Origin: an uncultured bacterium
Lineage (GTDB): Bacteria; Patescibacteriota; Minisyncoccia; Phycocordibacterales; UBA2100
Direction of reading: 5' to 3'
Length of the DNA: 40,696 bases
NCBI GenBank assembly: GCA_903824595.1
Contig: CAIJXH010000004.1
Location: 1 to 40,696, forward strand
The translations under genes were made by a program, and so were the position numbers. Under the pieces are notes generated by a model, which made no database searches, was not told the origin of the DNA, and saw only the letters and a program-made list of their open reading frames with translations. The stretch's first letter is position 1. The number at the start of each line of letters is the position of its first letter. Positions 1 to 8,120 of this stretch are shown in pieces.

Positions 1-1110
1 ATCCGAAAGAGAAATTTCATCTTTTGTTTTTTGAGAAAAAATCTCACTCGATTGGATTTCGGATGATTGGTCTTTTCTGTTTTCTTCAATCATCCAGTTC
101 ACCCAATCGAGTGGCAAAGAAACTTTTTTGATTTCCTCTTTAATTTGAGAAGTGATGATTTCTTCACGAACATATTTTTGTTCACAAGGATTTTTCCGTT
201 TTGTGCATCGCAAATAGTTATGACCTTTTTGTGTTTCGGTAGTGATAAAACAACCACATTCTCCGCAACGGAAAAATCCTCTATATAGATATTCTTTCAA
301 ACCTTTTCCTTTTGGTTTAGATTTTCGGCTCATCACTTCTTGAACGGAATCAAAAAGTTTCTTTGTGATAATCGGTTCATGCTTGCCTTCGTATATTTCA
401 CCACCATATCTCATTAAGCCAGTGAATATTGGATTTTTTAATATCTGTTGATAATTTGACACGGCAAGCTGCTTTCCATTTTTTCGACACAATCCAAGTT
501 CGTTAAATTTATCTCGTAACTCTCTCAAAGTGAAATTACCAGTTGAATATGCCTCAAATGTCTTTTTGATAAGTGGAGCAATTACTTTGTCAGGTTCAAT
601 ACCTTTGCCTTTCACATTTACATATCCGAGCGGAGACATTTGAGGCCATATTCCTTCTTTCACTTTGTTACGATGTCCGCGTTTAATATTCTCACTTAGG
701 TTGTCCACATAATACTTGGATTGTGAAAATGCAATGGAAAGCATGAACTTACCTTGTGGAGTTGTATCACACCAGAAAGTTGGAAATTTTAGCTCGGCAA
801 GTTTTTCCGTATCGAGCAAGTAGATAATTTTTCCACCATCAACACTATTTCTCGCCAATCTGTCGGGATGCCATGCCAAAATCCCATTTGCCTCACCTTG
901 CTCGATACGGAGAAGCATTTCATTAAATACTGGCCGACCTGGTGCTTTAGCAGTTTGTTTCTCTACAAAAATATCTACCACTTCAATTTGTTCTTTAACC
1001 GCTAACTCTTTGAGTTCGGCCAGTTGGTCTGAAATGCTTCTCACTTGCCGATCCTCTGTATCGGTACTTTTGCGAGTGTATATGAAAAACTTTCTGGTGT
1101 GATTATTCAT
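1..1110 (-). CDS. Large serine recombinase (resolvase/invertase + recombinase + zinc-ribbon domains), 3' end beyond window
   Basis: Own translation of minus strand from ATG at 1110: MNNHTRKFFIYTRKSTDTEDRQVRSISDQLAELKELA...NGILAWHPDRLARNSVDGG...FRCGECGCFITTETQKGHNYLRCTKRKNPCEQ; open to window edge, so absent from the ORF track. Confidence 0.95.
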   Translation of the reverse strand, partial: MNNHTRKFFIYTRKSTDTEDRQVRSISDQLAELKELAVKEQIEVVDIFVEKQTAKAPGRPVFNEMLLRIEQGEANGILAWHPDRLARNSVDGGKIIYLLDTEKLAELKFPTFWCDTTPQGKFMLSIAFSQSKYYVDNLSENIKRGHRNKVKEGIWPQMSPLGYVNVKGKGIEPDKVIAPLIKKTFEAYSTGNFTLRELRDKFNELGLCRKNGKQLAVSNYQQILKNPIFTGLMRYGGEIYEGKHEPIITKKLFDSVQEVMSRKSKPKGKGLKEYLYRGFFRCGECGCFITTETQKGHNYLRCTKRKNPCEQKYVREEIITSQIKEEIKKVSLPLDWVNWMIEENRKDQSSEIQSSEIFSQKTKDEISLSD

Positions 1111-1751
1111 AGAATTGTATTGGCAAACGAGTGAGCCACGCGGAGCGTGGAAAAACCTTTTGAATTCGGGAATTTTTGGCGGGAATGTGTTTGTGTCGGC
1201 GCTTCGCGCCGACCCCATTTCGGCTTCTGATTCCGATTTCCAATTTTGGCGGTGTGTATTGGACGAAGTTCGAATGTATTTCGGACAAAATCCGCAGGAT
1301 TCTGACGACTAATCGCACGCGCGGAGCGCGTAGTGGCTCTAAACCTCTCCGTACGCCCCGATTGCGTGGGGAAGCGATACAATGCGCCTCGGACACGCTC
1401 GCGGACTCGCGTGTGCAAAAACCAAAAAATTTCCTTTATTGGATGCAGTTCAGGCAACGCTCGTGCATACTTCGCATACAATTGTTTTGCAATGTTGCCC
1501 GAATCCACTCGGCTCCAGATGAATGCCGTGCTCGTGTGCTCCTTGGAAGTATAGAGCTCGGTATTTTCTATCTGTTGACTAAGAAATTCATAAAATAAAT
1601 CCCGGATTGTTTCCGAGTTTACAGGTGATTCATTATTTTTGAAATGCTTCTCAAATAATTTTATAGCCTCTTCTGCGGCATGAAAGCGGACCAGATTCCG
1701 AATCGTTTTCTCCTTCTGAATAGATCCATTTTGAATACCCTCAAAGCTCAT
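1107..1751 (-). CDS. Hypothetical protein; N-terminal ~110 aa looks coding, C-terminal part runs through a hairpin-rich region and may not be real protein
   Basis: ORF MSFEGIQNGSIQKEKTIRNLV...; TGG-TATAGT box 6 nt upstream of ATG; stop overlaps the recombinase ATG (ATGA). Confidence 0.5.
   Translation of the reverse strand: MSFEGIQNGSIQKEKTIRNLVRFHAAEEAIKLFEKHFKNNESPVNSETIRDLFYEFLSQQIENTELYTSKEHTSTAFIWSRVDSGNIAKQLYAKYARALPELHPIKEIFWFLHTRVRERVRGALYRFPTQSGRTERFRATTRSARAISRQNPADFVRNTFELRPIHTAKIGNRNQKPKWGRREAPTQTHSRQKFPNSKGFSTLRVAHSFANTIL
1136..1414. repeat. Cluster of short perfect palindromes/hairpins
   Basis: CCACGC-GGA-GCGTGG (1136-1150), GTCGGCGC-TTC-GCGCCGAC (1195-1213), AATCC-GCA-GGATT (1289-1301), ACGCGC-GGA-GCGCGT (1317-1331), CCCC-N8-GGGG (~1356-1371), ACACGC-N10-GCGTGT (1393-1414). 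Confidence 0.75.
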
Positions 1752-1810
1752 GACCGTACTATACCACTCTTCTTCTATTTCTCTACGTTGCTACATGCAA
1801 AAGTGAGGAC

Positions 1811-2620
1811 CTAGAGTCGAAACGACACGCGGTGGTATTCTTGTGCCGCTCGTTGCGCAATCAATTTCATAAACGACACAGATTCTATCGGGTATTTCCC
1901 TTTTGCCGTCTCGTCGGAAAGCATGACTGCATCAGTCCCGCACATCACTGCAAACACAACATCAGTCACCTCAGCACGCGTTGGAACAGAGTGTTCCACC
2001 ATCGAAAAAAGCATTTGTGTCGCCGTAATGACCGGCTTCTGTGCACTATTGGCACATCCGATAATACGTTTTTCGATGTACGGTATTTCTTCAATAGGTT
2101 CAGCGAGTCCAAGATCACCTCGCGCCACCATCACCGCATCCGACACAGCGACAATAGCTTCGATATCATGTACTGCTTGCGCGCGTTCGATCTTTGCAAT
2201 AACGGGCAATGATGCGTCTCGATCTGCAAGGTGCGACTTGAGCGCGAGCACATCGGACGCAGTTCCCACGTACGATTGCGCGATATACTCCACGCCTTGC
2301 TCGATCGCAAAATCAAGATCACTCAAATCTTTCGCGGTGAGAATTTCTTTGTCTTTATCAAACTGATGTCCATCATCAGTGGTCTCACGTGGACCAGAGA
2401 GATCGATAATGATCGGAATGCGCACATTGCGCGCGGCTGCAATAGAGCGAATGAGAGCAATATATTCTGCATGTTGTTCATGCGTACCATGCGACATATT
2501 ACATCGCATGATGTTCATTCCACTACTCACCATACCATCAAGCACGGCGCGACTACCGCTAACTGGTCCAACGGTACCGATAATTTGAATAGTGGAGTTG
2601 CTCATATCAGAAAAAGGCAC
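1811..2620 (-). CDS. Pyruvate kinase-like protein, barrel domain only (B and C domains missing)
   Basis: IIGTVGPVSGSR..MRCNMSHGTHEQH, AKIERAQAV, VMVARGDLGLAEP, MLSDETAKGKYPIE motifs; only 269 aa. Confidence 0.85.
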   Translation of the reverse strand: MPFSDMSNSTIQIIGTVGPVSGSRAVLDGMVSSGMNIMRCNMSHGTHEQHAEYIALIRSIAAARNVRIPIIIDLSGPRETTDDGHQFDKDKEILTAKDLSDLDFAIEQGVEYIAQSYVGTASDVLALKSHLADRDASLPVIAKIERAQAVHDIEAIVAVSDAVMVARGDLGLAEPIEEIPYIEKRIIGCANSAQKPVITATQMLFSMVEHSVPTRAEVTDVVFAVMCGTDAVMLSDETAKGKYPIESVSFMKLIAQRAAQEYHRVSFRL

Positions 2621-2632
2621 GTGTTGCTTCTA

Positions 2633-3619
2633 TCATAGCATCACCCTATGAATTGGAGTTCCTTCAATGAATCGTTTGATGGTATCACACGTCACGGCAA
2701 GTATTTCACCGTATGATTCTTTCGAGAAAAAAGCTACGTGAGGAGTCGCAATTACATTGGGCATGTGGATGAGTACATGATCGCGAATGATTGTATGCGG
2801 GTCGCGCACCGACGTTCCACTCACCACCATCTCGAGCTCTCGATCAAGATCGCGTTCGCCTTCAAGCACGTCGAGCCCTGCTCCCGCAACGACACCCTGC
2901 GTGAGTGCCGCGAGAAGCGCCTGCGTATCAATCAGCTCCCCGCGCGCCGTGTTGATAATATAAACTCCGCGCTTCATTTTTGCGAGCGTACCAGCATTGA
3001 TCAGATGATGATTTTCTTTCGTGTACGGCGCATGAAGCGAGATAACATCGGAACAGGCAAGCAGTTCATCAAACGAAACATATCGTGCATGCTCACCTTC
3101 GATACTGTGCGTTGGAAATGGATCGTACATCAAGACACGCATGCCAAACCCTTGCGCGATCGCGACTGTATTTTTACCGATAGCTCCCGTACCCACCACA
3201 CCAATAATCTTGCCGAATAGATCAAAACCTTGCAAGGTTGCCATGGTGAAATCGGCATCCTGCACTTGCTGATGTGCCGTGACCACTTTGCGCGAGAGCG
3301 CAAGCAATAGCGCAAACGCAAACTCCGCCACCGTGTGTGATCCATATTTCGGAACATTACACACCGCGATTCCACGCTCCTTTGCATATGCCACATCAAT
3401 ATGATCAAAGCCTGTGGAGCGAGTTGCGATCATCTTGAGGTTGGGCAACGCATCCATTTCCGATTTCCGAAATTCCTGTCGCACAAAAATACTCACGATC
3501 TCCGCATCGGAGTGTTGAGAAAAATCAGCTACCGAGTCTACATACGCCACCACACCAGGAAACGCGACATCAAACGCCACGCGCGCCGCCGCATCAGCTC
3601 CCATGACAATAATCCGCAT
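2633..3619 (-). CDS. D-isomer-specific 2-hydroxyacid dehydrogenase (D-lactate dehydrogenase-like)
   Basis: GVVGTGAIGKNTVAIAQGFGMRVLMYDPFP and INTARGELIDTQALL motifs, 328 aa. Confidence 0.92.
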   Translation of the reverse strand: MRIIVMGADAAARVAFDVAFPGVVAYVDSVADFSQHSDAEIVSIFVRQEFRKSEMDALPNLKMIATRSTGFDHIDVAYAKERGIAVCNVPKYGSHTVAEFAFALLLALSRKVVTAHQQVQDADFTMATLQGFDLFGKIIGVVGTGAIGKNTVAIAQGFGMRVLMYDPFPTHSIEGEHARYVSFDELLACSDVISLHAPYTKENHHLINAGTLAKMKRGVYIINTARGELIDTQALLAALTQGVVAGAGLDVLEGERDLDRELEMVVSGTSVRDPHTIIRDHVLIHMPNVIATPHVAFFSKESYGEILAVTCDTIKRFIEGTPIHRVML

Positions 3620-3671
3620 TCCGCACAGTATAGCAGGTTGATGGAAATACGAGAGGTGGTACTATGTACAT

Positions 3672-3917
3672 ATGAATCCTATTGCCCTCGATGGAATGAA
3701 TATAACAGGCGTCGCGCCAGGCGGCCTCCTTGTGTTATTATTTTGGAGCCTTTTTTGGAAGGGATTTGCCCTGTGGCACGCTGCAAAACGCGACGAAAAG
3801 TGGTGGTTCATCGCGTTTCTGCTTCTCAACACCGTAGGTATTCTCGAAATTGTCTATCTCTTCTTCATTGCCAAAGTTCCCGCGTTCCGCAGCAAATGTG
3901 GTCTAAAAGCTGAATAG
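3672..3917 (+). CDS. Small membrane protein, DUF5652-like
   Basis: FWSLFWKGFALWHAAKRDEKWWFIAFLLLNTVGILEIVYLFFI pattern. Confidence 0.75.
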   Translation: MNPIALDGMNITGVAPGGLLVLLFWSLFWKGFALWHAAKRDEKWWFIAFLLLNTVGILEIVYLFFIAKVPAFRSKCGLKAE

Positions 3918-3955
3918 ATCAAAAAAATTCTTTGCTAAACATACTCCCCTATCCG

Positions 3956-4111
3956 CTATTCCCATGCGCGTTCTTCTGTATCGAGGTCGTCACCAAAGTC
4001 ATCTTCGTCATCATCCGTGTCAACATCTCCCAAAATCTCTTCTACCGAGTCGTCTGACAGACCTTTATCTTCATGCTCTTCTTCTTCATTCTTACGAGAA
4101 TCACGTATCAT
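3956..4111 (-). CDS. Small highly acidic protein (51 aa)
   Basis: Own translation: MIRDSRKNEEEEHEDKGLSDDSVEEILGDVDTDDDEDDFGDDLDTEERAWE*; below ORF-track length cutoff. Confidence 0.7.
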   Translation of the reverse strand: MIRDSRKNEEEEHEDKGLSDDSVEEILGDVDTDDDEDDFGDDLDTEERAWE

Positions 4112-4198
4112 ATGCTATATAAATAAGACTACTAAAACCAAACACGCCTATAGTACTAATGGAATCGGCGAACGCAAGACCCCTCCTCCTATACACCT

Positions 4199-4338
4199 GT
4201 GAATAACTCTGTACGTATCCCATCACGACACGATTCTCCGAGGTCGGGATTTTTCTGCTGAAAAATCCCTCTGTTTCGCGCCGTCGCGCTGCAAAGACCT
4301 CGTCGAACATGTCGTGAGGGGATACGCGTGAATAACTC
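4199..4338. repeat. Palindromic element flanked by 11-bp direct repeats (MITE-like or structured element)
   Basis: GTGAATAACTC at 4199-4209 and 4328-4338; inverted repeat CGTATCCCATCACGACA (4214-4230)/TGTCGTGAGGGGATACG (4310-4326), one mismatch; CGAGGTC (4239-4245)/GACCTCG (4296-4302); hairpin GGGATTTTTC-TGCT-GAAAAATCCC (4246-4269). Confidence 0.7.
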
Positions 4339-4357
4339 AATCAGTTATAATCCAGAC

Positions 4358-6517
4358 ATGGTGCCCAGTGATACAATCGCGCAACACTTTCGTCTCGCAA
4401 TGCCCGTTGCTGCCGCGTTGAGAAAAATCGGCATCACAACCATACACGACCTTTTGTACCATTTCCCCGCACGATATGATCAAGGAGGAACAGAGTCGAG
4501 TATTGCAGGACTATCCATAGGGCAAGCAACCATATTCGGCACTATTCATGCGCTCGAGACCAAAAAATCGTGGAAACGAAAAATTCCGGTAGGTGAAGCA
4601 AAACTCCGTGACGCAAGCGGTTCAATAAAAATCATGTGGTTTCATCAACCGTATGTGGTGAAAAAATTTTCTGAAGGAATGTTTGTAAAAGCTTCAGGGA
4701 TGGTGAGCGGAAAAGACGGCTCTCTCTATCTAGCCAACCCACACATCGAACCAGCGGATCCGATCGAGACAGGAATCTTCGCTGCCACACCAGAAAACAC
4801 CGATGCACCAATTTTTCCGGTATATCCAGAGTCACGCGGCGTGTCGTCGTTATGGTTTCGCCATGCACTCAAGCGCGTACTCAATGCAGGAGCACACGGT
4901 ATAGAAGATCCGATCCCATCGGCAATACGAGAAAAGTATCGCCTGCCCTCACTCGACACTGCGCTCGTATGGATCCACGCGCCAGAAAGACTCTCACACG
5001 CGGAAGCTGCGCGAAAACGTTTCGCATTTGAAGAGATGTTCGTCCTTCAAATACAGAAAGCACTCGACCGTCTCGAAAACGACACGCGTACCGCATTTCC
5101 AGTCAATGAAGGCGAGAAATTCGCGCGCACCTTTCTCAAATCCCTCCCTTTTCGCAGTACTCATGCGCAGCAGCGCGCAATTCACGATATTCTGCGTGAT
5201 TTCAAAAAACAACATCCCATGGCGCGACTCCTAGAAGGTGACGTGGGTAGCGGCAAAACGGCAGTCGCAGCTGCCACCGCCTACGCGATTGTGAATAGCC
5301 GTCCGCCCGAGCGTACCAGCGGCACTCTCCAGATTGCCTACATGGCACCCACAGAAATACTCGCGCAGCAACATTTTCAGTCATTCATCGAATACTTCAA
5401 AAATCTACCCATCAACATTGCGCTTATGACAGGCAGCGGGTGCAAAAAGTTCCCTTCCAAAGCACACCGCCACAAAGCGACCTCCATCTCTCGCGCACAA
5501 CTTTTGAAATGGATCGCAAACGGAGAAATCGCCATGCTTGTAGGCACACACGCCCTCATTCAAAAATCCGTTGTTTTCCAACACCTCGCCTACTGCATCG
5601 TCGACGAACAACATCGCTTCGGCACACGTCAGCGCGCCGCTCTCCTACAGAAACCATCCCCCATGCACGCAAAGCCAGTACCACATTTCCTCTCCATGAC
5701 CGCAACACCCATCCCTCGCACTCTTGCACTTACCATGTACGGCGATCTCGATCTCTCCATTCTCGATGAACTGCCGCCCGGACGCACCACCATTACTACA
5801 GAAATCGTACGTTCCTCTCATCGCACACAGGCATACGAACGCATGCGCAGCGAACTCAAAAAAGGGAGACAGGCATACGTCGTTTGTCCGCGCATCGAAG
5901 AACCTGATCCGCAAAAAGAACATGCCGTACAAGCAAAATCCGCAAAAGCCGAGGCAGCGCGACTCCAAAAAGATATTTTCCCAGAATACGAAATCGGACT
6001 TCTCCACGGTGCAATGAAACCAGCCGAGAAAGATGCGGTGATGGCACGTTTTGCATGCGGCAAAACTCACGTTCTCGTCGCCACTTCAGTCGTCGAAGTA
6101 GGCATCAACGTCCCCAATGCCACCGTCATTCTCATTGAGGGCGCGGAGCGATTCGGACTTGCCCAACTACACCAGCTCCGCGGACGCGTCCAACGCTCAT
6201 CACATCCGCCCATGTGTTTTCTCGTATCAGATACAGCATCGCACACTTCCACCACGCGTCTCCGCGCACTCGCTCATTCTTCCGACGGATTCAAGCTCGC
6301 TGAAATTGATCTAAAAACACGCGGTGCGGGCGACCTGTGGGGCAAGAAACAGTGGGGAATTTCTGACATCGGCATGGACGCACTGCAAAATATCCGCCTC
6401 ATTCGTGCTGCTCGCGAAGAGGCGACGCGTGTCGTACAGAGTGACCCGCACCTTACAAACCACAGAGCTCTACGCGCGCGCATTTCCTCTCTCGCGGAGA
6501 AACTTCACGAGGAGTAA
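4358..6517 (+). CDS. recG: ATP-dependent DNA helicase RecG
   Basis: LLEGDVGSGKTAVAAATAYA, VDEQHRFGTRQR, FLSMTATPIPRTLALTMYGDLDLS, QLHQLRGRVQRSS; ORF track begins at GTG 4328 but ATG 4358 lies 6 nt after TATAAT. Confidence 0.95.
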   Translation: MVPSDTIAQHFRLAMPVAAALRKIGITTIHDLLYHFPARYDQGGTESSIAGLSIGQATIFGTIHALETKKSWKRKIPVGEAKLRDASGSIKIMWFHQPYVVKKFSEGMFVKASGMVSGKDGSLYLANPHIEPADPIETGIFAATPENTDAPIFPVYPESRGVSSLWFRHALKRVLNAGAHGIEDPIPSAIREKYRLPSLDTALVWIHAPERLSHAEAARKRFAFEEMFVLQIQKALDRLENDTRTAFPVNEGEKFARTFLKSLPFRSTHAQQRAIHDILRDFKKQHPMARLLEGDVGSGKTAVAAATAYAIVNSRPPERTSGTLQIAYMAPTEILAQQHFQSFIEYFKNLPINIALMTGSGCKKFPSKAHRHKATSISRAQLLKWIANGEIAMLVGTHALIQKSVVFQHLAYCIVDEQHRFGTRQRAALLQKPSPMHAKPVPHFLSMTATPIPRTLALTMYGDLDLSILDELPPGRTTITTEIVRSSHRTQAYERMRSELKKGRQAYVVCPRIEEPDPQKEHAVQAKSAKAEAARLQKDIFPEYEIGLLHGAMKPAEKDAVMARFACGKTHVLVATSVVEVGINVPNATVILIEGAERFGLAQLHQLRGRVQRSSHPPMCFLVSDTASHTSTTRLRALAHSSDGFKLAEIDLKTRGAGDLWGKKQWGISDIGMDALQNIRLIRAAREEATRVVQSDPHLTNHRALRARISSLAEKLHEE

Positions 6518-6547
6518 CAGCTCCTTTGGGTATAAGAGTCACACACC

Positions 6548-7927
6548 CTAGTTCGTAATCGTCACCGACAGCGTGTCGACACGCGATCCGCGCGTAAGCC
6601 GTATCGTATACGATCCAACCGCTTGATATCTGTGATCGAGCGACAGCGTAGAATTCGAACCCGTACATGCGGGAGTCGCACCTGCCACTTGACCATCACC
6701 CCACTCGAGAGAATACGTCTGACAATTTCCAGTATCAAAATGTGCTTGCACTTGCAATGGATCTCCTCCCACATTTGGCGCAAGCGACATACTGCCCAAA
6801 CCAGACCCATCAGAAGATCCGCCGGCGGCAGAGATAGATACTGACGCAATGGTGACAGGAATAATCGTACCGTTCGATTGCTGGATGAATATAACCAGCT
6901 GTGCCGTATATCCACCGGGAGACATGTATGTGTGGCTCACCGATTGCAAACTTCCCGTACAACTCGAGCTTGAAACACCTGAGCTTCCCAATTCTTGCCC
7001 ATCGCCAAACACAACATTGTACGCAACTCCAGCTCCGCATGAAATATAGAATGTCGTCGTGAGAGGCGCAGGTCCGCTTGTCACAAACGCTGATATAGTT
7101 CCTCGCGCAATCGCTGGATTACCCACACCCACACCGCCAGACACAGGTGCTGCCGGACCAGTTACGGTAACGGTCGCCGTCGTCGTGTGTTCGCCTGAAG
7201 AAAGAGTGACTTTGTATGTTCCGCCATATTGATATGTATGACCAAGCGTCTGATTGATCGGGTAGCACGATCCAGAAGGAACCGTGAGCAAGGAAGGCTG
7301 CGACCCGTCACCATAATCAAGACTGTACGTTGCGCCACTACACGAATTGGTCGTATTCACTGTCGCTTGTATAGCCACCGCAAGAGGCGCATTGCCCGTA
7401 ATCGGCGTCACCTGAATAAACCCTCCGACCGGCGACGGCCCTATTGATGCTTGAGTACCGCCAGAACCATTGAGTGTTGCGCATGCCAAAGACATCGCTG
7501 CCGCGGTACGCGGACCAACCACACCAAAACCCGTCGTACCTGGCGTACCAGAAGAAACAATGTTGTTTTTCACCTGCCACCGTTGCACCGCTGCTTCGGT
7601 ACGCGCTCCAAAATACCCAGATACCGTCCCTTCAGGATATACCGAGCTGTCGGTCGCAAGAAACCTCTGAAGTCGCGATACATCATCACCTGTCGAACCA
7701 AATTTGAGAGACACCCCGAGGAGTGGACACGCACTCGAGACAGATTGTCCAGAACCAGAAGATGACAGAGGCGCCGTCGAGCCACCCGTACCAATCTGTT
7801 GCTGCAATTGGGTAACACGCGCCAAAAGATCCCGCACCTGTTGCTGGAGATCTTGCACGGATTGCGCGTGCGTTGCATACGGGAGAACCAACGTCATCAC
7901 CACGAACAACCATGTCGATATACGCAT
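6548..7927 (-). CDS. Secreted protein with peptidoglycan-binding domain and PKD-like domains
   Basis: Signal-peptide-like MRISTWLFVVMTLVLPYATHAQS, coiled coil, FGSTGDDVSRLQRFL..GYFGARTEAAVQRWQ (PG_binding_1-like), repeated YSLDYGDGS..HTYQYGGTYKVTL-type PKD motifs. Confidence 0.85.
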   Translation of the reverse strand: MRISTWLFVVMTLVLPYATHAQSVQDLQQQVRDLLARVTQLQQQIGTGGSTAPLSSSGSGQSVSSACPLLGVSLKFGSTGDDVSRLQRFLATDSSVYPEGTVSGYFGARTEAAVQRWQVKNNIVSSGTPGTTGFGVVGPRTAAAMSLACATLNGSGGTQASIGPSPVGGFIQVTPITGNAPLAVAIQATVNTTNSCSGATYSLDYGDGSQPSLLTVPSGSCYPINQTLGHTYQYGGTYKVTLSSGEHTTTATVTVTGPAAPVSGGVGVGNPAIARGTISAFVTSGPAPLTTTFYISCGAGVAYNVVFGDGQELGSSGVSSSSCTGSLQSVSHTYMSPGGYTAQLVIFIQQSNGTIIPVTIASVSISAAGGSSDGSGLGSMSLAPNVGGDPLQVQAHFDTGNCQTYSLEWGDGQVAGATPACTGSNSTLSLDHRYQAVGSYTIRLTRGSRVDTLSVTITN

Positions 7928-7980
7928 ACCGCCATTGTCGCATGCCATATATCAAACGCAACGACAAATCCACATATGAG

Positions 7981-8054
7981 TCCGCCCGCTTGGACTCGAA
8001 CCAAGGACCCTGGAGGTATAAGCTCCATGCTCTAACCAACTGAGCTACGGGCGG
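7981..8054 (-). tRNA. tRNA-Ile(UAU)
   Basis: Minus strand CCGCCCG TA GCTC AGTTGGTTA GAGC A TGGAG CTTATAC CTCCA GGGTC CTTGG TTCGAGT CCAAG CGGGCGG A; full cloverleaf, anticodon TAT, no encoded CCA. Confidence 0.93.
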
Positions 8055-8120
8055 ATACAGAGATTATAGACCCACATCATCAATTTTGCGACACTCCCGC
8101 GCCACGAGCTGCGAAATATC

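Noticed and set aside
4198-4338. DnaA-box-like TTATTCACA (minus strand, 4206-4198) and TTATTCACG suggesting oriC
   Set aside because: Only one match plus one near match, both part of the 11-bp direct repeat; no AT-rich unwinding region or dnaA/dnaN nearby.
5440-6070. Long antisense ORFs inside recG and many other genes
   Set aside because: Arg/His/Ser-rich composition, no recognisable motifs, overlap strong genes on the opposite strand; GC-codon artefacts.
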